Below, piece by piece: positions 1 to 5,750 of a DNA stretch of 5,796 bases. Under the pieces are notes generated by a model that saw only the letters and a list, made by a program, of their open reading frames with translations, had not been told where the DNA came from and did not search any database. A program made the position numbers and the translations under genes. The stretch covers positions 1-5,796 of the forward strand of contig CALGNF010000117.1 in assembly GCA_937958685.1 (NCBI GenBank), written 5' to 3'. The DNA comes from an uncultured Caryophanales bacterium. Its GTDB lineage: Bacteria > Bacillota_I > Bacilli_A > Izemoplasmatales > Hujiaoplasmataceae. Every line of letters begins with the position of its first letter. The first letter of the stretch is position 1.

Positions 1-58
1 AATGTGACGGCGACCACCCAGATCTACACTCTTTCCCTACACGACGCTCTTCCGAGCT
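1..58 (+). other. Illumina P5/universal adapter (contamination)
   Basis: These 58 bases align end to end and without gaps to the Illumina universal (P5 plus read-1 primer) adapter, with four mismatches that I count at positions 5, 6, 19 and 56. The match starts at the first base of the adapter and stops where the coding frame of fabD begins. It is not genomic and should be trimmed. The junction may be uncertain by a base or two because of the mismatch near its inner end. Confidence 0.97.
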
Positions 59-268
59 CAGAGCGCTGAGGGCTACGATTGCTCTTTGGGCGTATTCCGT
101 GCGCTCGAGCAAACCCTCCTCATTTTGGCACAGACGCCGAAAATCCATTCCCAAGAGTGCCGATACCTGGAGATAGCGCTTCGCAAACGCCGGATACTTG
201 ACATAGAAAGCCTCACCCATGCCGGCGGCCTGGCTGCCTTGTCCGGGGAACAAGATCGCAACTCTCAT
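59..268 (-). CDS. fabD: Malonyl-CoA:ACP transacylase FabD, N-terminal fragment
   Basis: FabD moves malonyl from malonyl-CoA to the phosphopantetheine of acyl carrier protein in the cytoplasm, supplying the extender for fatty acid elongation. Only 70 codons are present of a usual length of about 300-310; the frame is open up to the adapter, so the gene is cut by the contig edge rather than broken. It begins MRVAILFPGQGSQAAGMGEA, whose LFPGQGSQ is the hallmark N-terminal loop of the family, and later shows LLERTEYAQRAIVALSAL (about residues 53-70), matching the conserved L-x2-T-x2-(T/A)Q-x-A segment. The catalytic Ser (GHSxG) and His lie beyond the edge. The ATG overlaps the fabK stop as ATGA, and only a weak GGAA lies upstream, so translation is probably coupled to fabK. 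Acyltransferase domains of polyketide synthases share the motif, but the context makes FabD nearly certain. Confidence 0.92.
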
Positions 269-1197
269 AGGATTTCCAGTCCGTTCTTGTATGCTTTGAC
301 AGGAAGGAACATGGTCTCGATGATCGCCTTCACCGGCCGGATGTCTTTGATCAGGCCGGCGATCTGCCCCGCCATGAAGGATCCAGTCTCCAGATCCCCG
401 TCAAAAACGGCGCGGCGGAGTGATCCCAAGGTCATTTTCTCGAGTTCCTCCAAGGACACGCCCTGGTTCGCCAGGCGGACATATTCTCTTGCCATCGGGT
501 TCTTCAATACACGCACGGGAGCTCCTGTCTGGCGTCCGGTGACGATCGTATCGATGTCCTTGGCCTTAATCACCATTTGTTTGTAGTTGTCGTGGACGCA
601 ACACTCCGAGGCCACCAGAAACGCAGTTCCCACCTGAACGCCCTTAGCGCCGAGGGCAAAGGCCGCCAAAACACCGCGATAATCGCCGATGCCACCGGCG
701 GCGATCACGGGGAGATCAACCGCATCCACGACTTGCGGGATCAGGGCCATCGTCGTCAATTCGCCGATATGACCGCCGGCCTCCTGGCCTTCGGCAATCA
801 AGGCGTCGGCACCGGCTCTTTCCATGCGGACGGCCAGCCCGACGCTCGCGATGACGGGGATGACGATGATCCCGGCTTCTTTCCATGCGGGAATGAATTT
901 GCCGGGGTTGCCGGCTCCGGTCGTGACGACCGGAATCTGTTCTTCAATGACCAAACGGGCGATCGCTTCGGCGTGCGGACTCATCAGCATGATGTTGACG
1001 CCGAACGGTCTGTCGGTCATTTGTTTGCATAAGCGGATTTTCTTCCTGACAGTCTCATAATCGTCACCGCCGGCGGCGATGATCCCGAGGGCGCCGGCGT
1101 TGCTGACAGCCGCTGCCAGATGCTGATCGGCGACATTGGCCATGCCGCCTTGGATCAGGGGATAGGTCGTGCCAAGCAATTCATTGATGTTTTTCAT
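265..1197 (-). CDS. fabK: Enoyl-ACP reductase II FabK (FMN-dependent)
   Basis: FabK reduces trans-2-enoyl-ACP to acyl-ACP, the last step of each fatty acid elongation cycle, using FMN and NAD(P)H; it is a TIM barrel unrelated to FabI and is known for insensitivity to triclosan. The 310-residue product shows YPLIQGGMANVAD (12-24), PFGVNIML (64-71), TTGAGNPG (92-99), AEGQEAGGHIGE (135-146), VIAAGGIGD (164-172) with GAKGVQVGTAF (183-193), the phosphate-binding end of the barrel, and GSFMAGQIAGL (272-282). His143 matches the catalytic His144 of pneumococcal FabK. An in-frame ATG nine codons upstream lies inside fabH; I chose the ATG at 1197 because AGGAGG precedes it by 4 bases and FabK proteins begin about there. 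The gene starts 8 bp after fabH and overlaps fabD by 4 bp. Nitronate monooxygenases share the fold, but the EAGGH motif and fab neighbours favour FabK. Confidence 0.95.
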   Translation of the reverse strand: MKNINELLGTTYPLIQGGMANVADQHLAAAVSNAGALGIIAAGGDDYETVRKKIRLCKQMTDRPFGVNIMLMSPHAEAIARLVIEEQIPVVTTGAGNPGKFIPAWKEAGIIVIPVIASVGLAVRMERAGADALIAEGQEAGGHIGELTTMALIPQVVDAVDLPVIAAGGIGDYRGVLAAFALGAKGVQVGTAFLVASECCVHDNYKQMVIKAKDIDTIVTGRQTGAPVRVLKNPMAREYVRLANQGVSLEELEKMTLGSLRRAVFDGDLETGSFMAGQIAGLIKDIRPVKAIIETMFLPVKAYKNGLEIL

Positions 1198-1201
1198 ACG
1201 T

Positions 1202-1207
1202 CCTCCT
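1202..1207 (-). promoter_or_regulatory. Ribosome binding site of fabK
   Basis: The minus strand reads AGGAGG followed by 4 bases and the ATG at 1197. It shares bases with the fabH TAG stop codon (1206-1208). This site decides the fabK start over the in-frame ATG at 1224. Confidence 0.8.
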
Positions 1208-2144
1208 AGATTGTCAAGAGACATGCGCCCCAGGTGAGGCCGGCACCAAAGCCGACAAGCATGACCTGATCGCCGGAGTCGATCGTCTCGGAAGCGAGCA
1301 GTTCATCAAAAGCGATCGCAATCGAGGCAGCCGAGGTATTGCCGTATTTCTCGATGTTGACATAAAACGATTCCATCGGGAGCGCCAGGGCTTTGGCCGC
1401 GCTTTGGATGATGCGGATGTTCGCCTGGTGCGGCACGACCTTCTTGATCGTCGACTTCGGCAGTTTGGCATACCGCAGTAATTCCTCGATACAAGGCCCG
1501 ACCGCCCGGGAGGCGAACTGGTAGACGCTTTGGCCGTCCATGCGGACATAGTCGTCCACATAGAGGATCTGCTCGGGATCGGGTTTGGAATAGACATTGA
1601 AGAATGCTCGTTTGCCCTTGTCTTTCTCGAGAATGACGGCTCCGGCGCCGTCCCCAAAAAGAACACAGGTGTTGCGGTCATGGTAGTCGGTGACCTTCGA
1701 GATGATCTCGGCCCCGATCACGAGTGCGCTTTTGTAGGCGCCGGAGCGCAACATCGCCTCGGCGACGTTCAAAGCATAGATGAAGCCCGTGCAGGCAGCG
1801 CTGACATCGAAGGCAATGATGTTGGCCTGTTCCAATCCCAGTTTTGCCTGAACTAAGGAGGCCACGCTTGGGCTCTTGTAGTCGGGAGTGAAAGTGGCGA
1901 CGATCACCAGATCGATCTTGGCTTTGTCATAATTTGCTTTATCGATCGCTCTCCGTGCGGCTTTGCAGGCCAGGTCGGAGGTTCTTTCCTCGAAAGCGAT
2001 ATGCCTTTCCTTGATGCCGGTCCGGGAAGTGATCCAGTCGTCGGAGGTGTCGACGATCGTCGCCAGGTCGGCATTCGAAAGGACAACGTCTGGAACATAG
2101 CTTCCGGTCGCAACGACTTTCAGATAACCTTTGTGAACTGCCAT
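1206..2144 (-). CDS. fabH: Beta-ketoacyl-ACP synthase III FabH
   Basis: FabH starts fatty acid synthesis by condensing a primer acyl-CoA (acetyl-CoA, or branched primers in many Bacillota) with malonyl-ACP to give a beta-ketoacyl-ACP. The 312-residue product has the usual thiolase-fold length. The catalytic triad is visible: Cys118 in DVSAACTGF, His239 in VPHQANIRI and Asn269 in YGNTSAAS. Other family landmarks are GTGSYVP-like ATGSYVPD near the start, DDWITSRTGIKERHIA (35-50), LFGDGAGAV (162-170) and the C-terminal glycine-rich VGFGAGLTWGA (297-307). The ATG at 2144 is 2 bp after the accA stop; an AGGAAGG-like stretch precedes it with a rather long spacer of about 11 bases, so re-initiation after accA probably contributes. 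Placement behind accA and ahead of fabK puts the initiating condensing enzyme with the malonyl-CoA supply. Primer preference, straight or branched, cannot be decided from the motifs. Confidence 0.97.
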   Translation of the reverse strand: MAVHKGYLKVVATGSYVPDVVLSNADLATIVDTSDDWITSRTGIKERHIAFEERTSDLACKAARRAIDKANYDKAKIDLVIVATFTPDYKSPSVASLVQAKLGLEQANIIAFDVSAACTGFIYALNVAEAMLRSGAYKSALVIGAEIISKVTDYHDRNTCVLFGDGAGAVILEKDKGKRAFFNVYSKPDPEQILYVDDYVRMDGQSVYQFASRAVGPCIEELLRYAKLPKSTIKKVVPHQANIRIIQSAAKALALPMESFYVNIEKYGNTSAASIAIAFDELLASETIDSGDQVMLVGFGAGLTWGACLLTI

Positions 2145-2146
2145 GA

Positions 2147-2962
2147 TCAGTTGTTTCCTTCCTGATATTTGCCAAAGGCACGGAATTTCGCCGTCCTTTT
2201 CTTGAGTAGCGTCTCAGAATCAAGCCGCTCGAGTTGCTTGAGTTCAGCCAACACCGAGCGTTTGAGCGAGATGATGGGGGCATCGTTGTCAAGGTGCCAG
2301 CCGCCGCCGGGTTCGGCAATGATTTCGTCGGCGATGCCGAATTGTTCCAAGTCCTGGGCCGTCAGCTTCATCGTGTCAGCGATCTGGGGCGCGAGGGAGG
2401 CGTCCTTGTAGAGGATTGCGGCGAACCCTTCGGGCGAAAGAATCGAATAGGTGGCGTTTTCCAACATGATCAGGTGATCGGCGATGCCGATGGCGAGCGC
2501 TCCTCCCGATCCGCCTTCGGATAAAACCGCCGCGATCAAAGGCACCTTGACGGTGAACAGAAACCGCAACGAGGAAGCAATCGCCTCGGCCTGGCCCCGC
2601 GCTTCCGCATCGATTCCGGGATACGCTCCGGGGGTGTCGATCAGGAAGAGGACGGGCCGATGGAATTTCTCCGCCTGCCTCACGAGCCGCATCACTTTGC
2701 GGTAGCCTTCGGGGTGCGGCATGCCGAAATGGTTCTTGATGCGCTCTTCGAGATTGGTGCCTTTTTCTTCGGCGATGATCGTGAACCGGCGATCGGCGAT
2801 CGTGCCGATGCCGCCGATGATGGCATAGTCATTGCTGAAGAGACGGTCGCCCTTGAGTTCCACGAAATCGGGAGCCAAGGCGGCGACAACGCTCTTTGCT
2901 GTTGGTCGTTTGGGATTGCGGGCCAGTTGGACTTTGTCCCAAGCCCTCGAATTGGCTGTCAT
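2147..2962 (-). CDS. accA: Acetyl-CoA carboxylase carboxyltransferase alpha subunit AccA (short form)
   Basis: AccA with AccD forms the carboxyltransferase that passes the carboxyl group from carboxybiotin on AccB to acetyl-CoA, giving malonyl-CoA. The 271-residue product shows family blocks HFGMPHPEGYRK (78-89), LIDTPGAYPG (107-116), SEGGSGGALA (148-157, oxyanion and CoA site) and ILSPEG (174-179). It opens almost at the conserved WDKVQLAR segment, which in E. coli and B. subtilis (roughly 320 residues) follows a helical N-terminal extension; that extension is missing, as in streptococcal AccA of about 255 residues. An ATG at 2980 in frame would add six residues but lies inside accD and has no ribosome binding site; the ATG at 2962 has GCGAGG 6 bases ahead and sits one base after the accD stop, so I chose it. 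The adjacency to accD suits equal production of the two subunits. Confidence 0.96.
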   Translation of the reverse strand: MTANSRAWDKVQLARNPKRPTAKSVVAALAPDFVELKGDRLFSNDYAIIGGIGTIADRRFTIIAEEKGTNLEERIKNHFGMPHPEGYRKVMRLVRQAEKFHRPVLFLIDTPGAYPGIDAEARGQAEAIASSLRFLFTVKVPLIAAVLSEGGSGGALAIGIADHLIMLENATYSILSPEGFAAILYKDASLAPQIADTMKLTAQDLEQFGIADEIIAEPGGGWHLDNDAPIISLKRSVLAELKQLERLDSETLLKKRTAKFRAFGKYQEGNN

Positions 2963-2963
2963 C

Positions 2964-3836
2964 TCAAGCCTCGCAGGCATGGAATGCCAGAAGTTTGCCG
3001 ATCATCGGTTTGACTTCCCTGCGGTCGAGCACGATGTCGATCATTCCGTGCTCAAGCAGAAACTCCGAAGTTTGAAACCCCTCAGGAAGATCCTCCCTGA
3101 TTGTCTGTTGGATCACCCGTTTGCCGGCAAACCCGATCAGGGCTCCTTTTTCGGCGATGATGATGTCTCCAAGCATCGCAAAACTGGCGCTGACGCCACC
3201 AGTCGTCGGGTGGGTCAGCAATGAAAGGTAGAACAGGCCGGCCGCGTTGTGCTCAGCAAGCGCCGCCGCGGTTTTGGCCATCTGCATCAGGGAGAAGATG
3301 CCTTCTTGCATGCGCGCCCCCCCCGAAGAAGAAACGATCACGAGAGGCAAGCGCTCGCGAACCGAGGTTTCGATCAGCCTGGTGACCTTCTCACCGACGA
3401 CGGAGCCCATCGAGCCCATCATGAAGTGGCTGTCGAGCACGCCGATGCAGACCTTGTGGCCGCTGATCTTGGCAATGCCACCGACGAAGGCCTCGACCTC
3501 GCCGGTCAGCTCCTGATTCTGTTTGACCTTGTCTTCATAACCGGGAAAATCCAGAGGATTGAGAGAATGCAGATTGTGATCGAGTTCGTTGAAGGAATCT
3601 CTCTCGACCAACATGCCGATCCGGTTTCTGGCGGTAAGTGGGAAATAGTTGCCGCATTCTGGGCAGACATACGCATTTTGCATCAAGATATCGCGATGGA
3701 TCGACCGCTCACAAAACGGGCATTTCAGGAACAGGCGTTCAGGAATGTCCAATTTGTGGGAAGCGATCTGTTTTTTCCGGTATTGCTTCTGAAAGCGGAC
3801 GACGCGGTTGCGATGATCATCGAGAAAGTTGGCCAT
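2964..3836 (-). CDS. accD: Acetyl-CoA carboxylase carboxyltransferase beta subunit AccD
   Basis: AccD is the zinc-ribbon partner of AccA in the carboxyltransferase that makes malonyl-CoA. The 290-residue product carries a basic N-terminus, then a four-cysteine zinc ribbon (Cys39, Cys42, Cys58, Cys61; C-x2-C-x15-C-x2-C), followed by the crotonase-like domain with FMMGSMGSVVGEK (138-150), SSSGGARMQEG (169-179, oxyanion-hole glycines), HPTTGGVSASFA (209-220) and GFAGKRVIQQT (235-245). All these are standard for bacterial AccD at normal length. The start ATG has GGAGG 6 bases upstream and lies inside the end of accC, a 20-bp overlap in a different frame; translation is therefore likely coupled to accC while also having its own strong ribosome binding site. 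The zinc ribbon is known in E. coli to bind the accA and accD mRNA and CoA substrates; whether that holds here is inference. Confidence 0.97.
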   Translation of the reverse strand: MANFLDDHRNRVVRFQKQYRKKQIASHKLDIPERLFLKCPFCERSIHRDILMQNAYVCPECGNYFPLTARNRIGMLVERDSFNELDHNLHSLNPLDFPGYEDKVKQNQELTGEVEAFVGGIAKISGHKVCIGVLDSHFMMGSMGSVVGEKVTRLIETSVRERLPLVIVSSSGGARMQEGIFSLMQMAKTAAALAEHNAAGLFYLSLLTHPTTGGVSASFAMLGDIIIAEKGALIGFAGKRVIQQTIREDLPEGFQTSEFLLEHGMIDIVLDRREVKPMIGKLLAFHACEA

Positions 3837-5184
3837 CTAGTTCCTCCCTTACCGCCCGCATCACAAAGGTGGTGTCGTAGTTGCCCTTCACAAAAACGGG
3901 ATTGTGCATCATGACGTACAAGAAATCCATATTGGTCGTGATTCCATCAATGACAAAACCTTCCAACGCGACCCGCATCTTCCGGATCGCATCCTTTCTG
4001 GTTGGGGCATTGACAATCACTTTGGCGATCAACGAATCATAATAAGGCGTGATGGCGTAGCCAGCGTACACATGGCTGTCGACCCTGACTCCCGGACCTC
4101 CTGGGAAAATGATGTTGGCGATTGCTCCCGGGCAGGGACGGAAATCCTCGTACACGTTCTCGGCGTTGACCCGGCATTCGATGGTGTGTCCCTGAGGCTT
4201 GAGATCGCTCTGACGGAATGACAGGGGATTGTCAAAGGCGATCAGGAGTTGTTCCTTGACCAAGTCGACCCCATAAGCCATTTCGGTGACCGGATGCTCG
4301 ACCTGGATCCGCGCGTTCATCTCGATGAAGAAGAATTTGCCGTTTTCGTCCAAGAGGAACTCGACGGTGCCGGCACCGCGATAATCGATGGCTTTGGCGA
4401 TGCGGAGGGCGGCTTCGGCCATCTGTTGCCGCAAAGCCGCGTTCACGATCGGGGAAGGCGATTCCTCGATGACTTTCTGGTTGCGGCGCTGCATCGAGCA
4501 GTCGCGCTCGCCCAGATGGACGATATTGCCGAATTTGTCGGCGATGATTTGAATTTCCACATGCCTGGCATTCTCAATGTATTTCTCGATGTACAAGCCT
4601 TCGGTACTGAAATTGGCTCGTGCTTCCATCTGGGTCTTTTCGAATCTCGGGATGAAACTTTCTTCCTCCCGGATGATTGTTATTCCCCGGCCGCCACCGC
4701 CGTTTTGGGCCTTGAGCAGGATCGGAAAACCGATCTTGCGGGAAAAAGCGAGCGCTTCGGACGCCACTTCGATGATAGTGTCGCTGCCTTCCAAAATCGG
4801 AACATTGTTGGCCTTGGCAATCTGTCTGGCCCGGGTCTTGTCGCTGATCAGGGAAATTGTCTCCGCCTTGGGGCCGACATACATGATCCCGCACTCCTCG
4901 ACGATTTTGGCAAAGGTGGAATTTTCGGCCAGAAATCCATAACCGGGATGGATGGCGTTCGCTCCGACCGCCACCGCGGCCGAGATGACGCGATGGATAT
5001 TGCCATAGGATTCCAGACTGCGCTCGCCGCCAATGCAGATGGCTTCGTCAGCAAGTTTCACATGCAGGCTGTTCTCATCGATGGTGGAATAGACCGCGAC
5101 CGTCCGAATGCCAAGTTCCTTACAAGCCCTGATAATCCTCAGAGCGATTTCTCCACGATTGGCGATCAGGACCTTATGCGTCAT
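3817..5184 (-). CDS. accC: Biotin carboxylase AccC
   Basis: AccC is the ATP-grasp subunit of acetyl-CoA carboxylase that carboxylates biotin on AccB using ATP and bicarbonate. The 455-residue product has the usual length and order: N-terminal VLIANRGEIALRIIRA (5-20), IHPGYGFLAEN (78-88), ATP-grasp domain, and the C-terminal domain with YDSLIAK (382-388). By position against E. coli AccC I see Lys115 and Lys158 (ATP), His208, Lys237, Glu275, Glu288, Asn290, Arg292 and Arg338, so the active site looks complete. Three departures stand out: the glycine loop reads KAQNGGGGRGI (158-168) instead of the commoner KA(S/A)xGGGGRGM, and EMNAR replaces EMNTR (288-292). The start overlaps the accB end by 11 bp, with only a weak ribosome binding site, so translation is probably coupled. 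Pyruvate or propionyl-CoA carboxylase subunits share the fold but the acc neighbours settle the role. Confidence 0.97.
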   Translation of the reverse strand: MTHKVLIANRGEIALRIIRACKELGIRTVAVYSTIDENSLHVKLADEAICIGGERSLESYGNIHRVISAAVAVGANAIHPGYGFLAENSTFAKIVEECGIMYVGPKAETISLISDKTRARQIAKANNVPILEGSDTIIEVASEALAFSRKIGFPILLKAQNGGGGRGITIIREEESFIPRFEKTQMEARANFSTEGLYIEKYIENARHVEIQIIADKFGNIVHLGERDCSMQRRNQKVIEESPSPIVNAALRQQMAEAALRIAKAIDYRGAGTVEFLLDENGKFFFIEMNARIQVEHPVTEMAYGVDLVKEQLLIAFDNPLSFRQSDLKPQGHTIECRVNAENVYEDFRPCPGAIANIIFPGGPGVRVDSHVYAGYAITPYYDSLIAKVIVNAPTRKDAIRKMRVALEGFVIDGITTNMDFLYVMMHNPVFVKGNYDTTFVMRAVREELDGQLSR

Positions 5185-5593
5185 GTTCGATCGCCAGCAG
5201 TGCCTGATCGAAGCCCACGGCTTCTCCGTTCTTCGCCAGGACCTTCAGGATTCTTCCGGAAATCGGAGCCTTGATCTCATTCATCGTCTTCATCGCCTCG
5301 ATGATGCACAAAACATCGCCTTTCTTGACGATGTCACCGACGGCGACAAAAGGCTTGGCCGCTGGCGACGAGGCGGCATAGAACGTTCCTACGAGCGGAC
5401 TCTTGACCACAAAGCCCTCACAACCGGCTTTTGGCTCCATAGCCCTCGTTTCGCATTTAGCGCTGTTTTGATCGGTGGCTGAGGCCGCCTTTGTCAGTTT
5501 GAGCTTGAGATCGGCCATTTCGATTTCGATGGATGTCAGCGATGTTTTTTCAAATTCCTTGATGAAAGCGAGGATTTCTTCGATGGTCTTCAT
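5174..5593 (-). CDS. accB: Biotin carboxyl carrier protein AccB of acetyl-CoA carboxylase
   Basis: AccB carries covalently bound biotin between AccC and the AccA-AccD carboxyltransferase. The 139-residue product has an N-terminal charged helical region (MKTIEEILAFIKEFEKT onward) ending in the family signature ADLKLKL (27-33), a short linker of about 25 residues that is not Pro/Ala rich, and a biotinyl domain from about 60. The biotin site is EAMKTMNEI with Lys102 as acceptor; Thr after the Lys replaces the commoner Met or Leu. SPLVGTFYAASSPAAKPFV (65-83) contains the 'thumb' insertion that separates true AccB from other biotinyl domains. Frame extends 11 codons upstream of the chosen ATG, but AAGGAGG 4 bases ahead of 5593 and the family N-terminus fix this start. 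It opens the operon after the acpP terminator. The biotin ligase that modifies it is not in the window. Confidence 0.97.
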   Translation of the reverse strand: MKTIEEILAFIKEFEKTSLTSIEIEMADLKLKLTKAASATDQNSAKCETRAMEPKAGCEGFVVKSPLVGTFYAASSPAAKPFVAVGDIVKKGDVLCIIEAMKTMNEIKAPISGRILKVLAKNGEAVGFDQALLAIEHDA

Positions 5594-5597
5594 GTTT

Positions 5598-5604
5598 CCT
5601 CCTT
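5598..5604 (-). promoter_or_regulatory. Ribosome binding site of accB
   Basis: The minus strand reads AAGGAGG followed by AAAC and the ATG at 5593. It is a near-perfect anti-16S match and decides the start over the in-frame ATG at 5626, which would add eleven residues with no family similarity. Confidence 0.85.
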
Positions 5605-5617
5605 GGCGTCGGCTAAA

Positions 5618-5638
5618 ACCCGGCAATCACGAACGGGT
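5618..5638 (-). other. Weak hairpin in the accB leader
   Basis: On the minus strand ACCCG (5638-5634) pairs with CGGGT (5622-5618) around an 11-base loop, with TTT immediately after. The 5-bp stem and large loop make it a poor terminator; it could be a minor leader structure or chance. I see no T-box, riboswitch or FapR/FabT-type operator that I recognise in this leader. Confidence 0.2.
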
Positions 5639-5651
5639 GTTTACTTGCCTT

Positions 5652-5681
5652 ATAATAAAAAGTAGACGATCGCATCGTCTA
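5652..5681 (-). promoter_or_regulatory. Possible promoter for the accB operon, overlapping the terminator
   Basis: The minus strand has TAGACG (5681-5676; four of six matches to the sigma-70/A -35 box), an 18-base spacer, and TATTAT (5657-5652; five of six matches to the -10 box). It would start transcription around 5645, giving a leader of about 50 bases before accB. The -35 lies inside the terminator stem and the -10 in its U-tract region, so AT-richness from the terminator could fake the match. Some promoter downstream of the terminator is needed unless acpP transcripts read through. Confidence 0.35.
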
Positions 5682-5686
5682 CCTTC
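5652..5686 (-). terminator. Rho-independent terminator after acpP
   Basis: On the minus strand GTAGACGAT (5682-5674) is followed by the loop GCG and its perfect complement ATCGTCTAC (5670-5662), then TTTTTATTAT. The 9-bp perfect stem can be lengthened to about 13 bp by A-U and G-U pairs with the U-tract. It lies 11 bp past the acpP stop and 70 bp ahead of accB, so it should end at least part of the acpP transcript. Confidence 0.85.
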
Positions 5687-5693
5687 GGTGCAA

Positions 5694-5750
5694 TCATTGG
5701 CTTTTCTCGATGAATCTAAGCAAGTCTCCCACCGTTCTTAAGTTGTTGGC
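5694..5750 (-). CDS. acpP: Acyl carrier protein AcpP, C-terminal fragment
   Basis: Only the last 18 codons and a TGA stop remain before the adapter: ANNLRTVGDLLRFIEKSQ. The pattern TVGDLLRFIEK matches the final helix of bacterial acyl carrier proteins, which typically ends TVGDxVxYIxxxQ. ACP carries growing acyl chains on a phosphopantetheine attached to a Ser in a DSL motif; that Ser lies outside the window. The identification rests on a short stretch, helped by location beside accB and fab genes, where acpP is often found. It is cut by the contig edge, not broken. A terminator follows 11 bp after the stop. A hypothetical protein with a similar tail cannot be fully excluded. Confidence 0.75.
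   Translation of the reverse strand, partial: ANNLRTVGDLLRFIEKSQ

Noticed and set aside
54..70. SacI site and near-palindrome CTCAG-AGCG-CTGAG at the left junction
   Set aside because: The site depends on one adapter mismatch, and the palindrome straddles the adapter/genome join inside the fabD frame, so it is chance or sequencing error rather than a cloning scar or regulatory element.
73..261. Minus-strand 62-codon frame inside the fabD fragment
   Set aside because: It is out of frame with the LFPGQGSQ-bearing fabD frame, is Arg/Ser-rich, and has no ribosome binding site; it is a shadow.
86..586. Plus-strand frame of 166 codons opposite fabD and fabK
   Set aside because: The minus-strand fabD and fabK frames explain these bases with clear family motifs; the plus frame has no recognisable motif.
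265..1197. Nitronate monooxygenase as the identity of the fabK product
   Set aside because: The fold and N-terminal QGGM motif are shared, but the EAGGHIGE active-site segment, the C-terminal match to pneumococcal FabK and the position between fabH and fabD all favour enoyl-ACP reductase.
4249..5274. Long plus-strand open frame of 341 codons antisense to accC and the accB end
   Set aside because: It lies wholly opposite two strongly conserved genes, shows no domain I recognise, has low-complexity Asp/Gly/Phe-rich composition typical of antisense frames, and runs against the operon. It is a shadow.
5651..5656. Perfect TATAAT on the plus strand, a possible promoter facing acpP
   Set aside because: The sequence 17 bases upstream (CACGAA) does not resemble a -35 box, there is no extended -10, and no plus-strand gene follows. 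It arises from the A/T-rich terminator tail.
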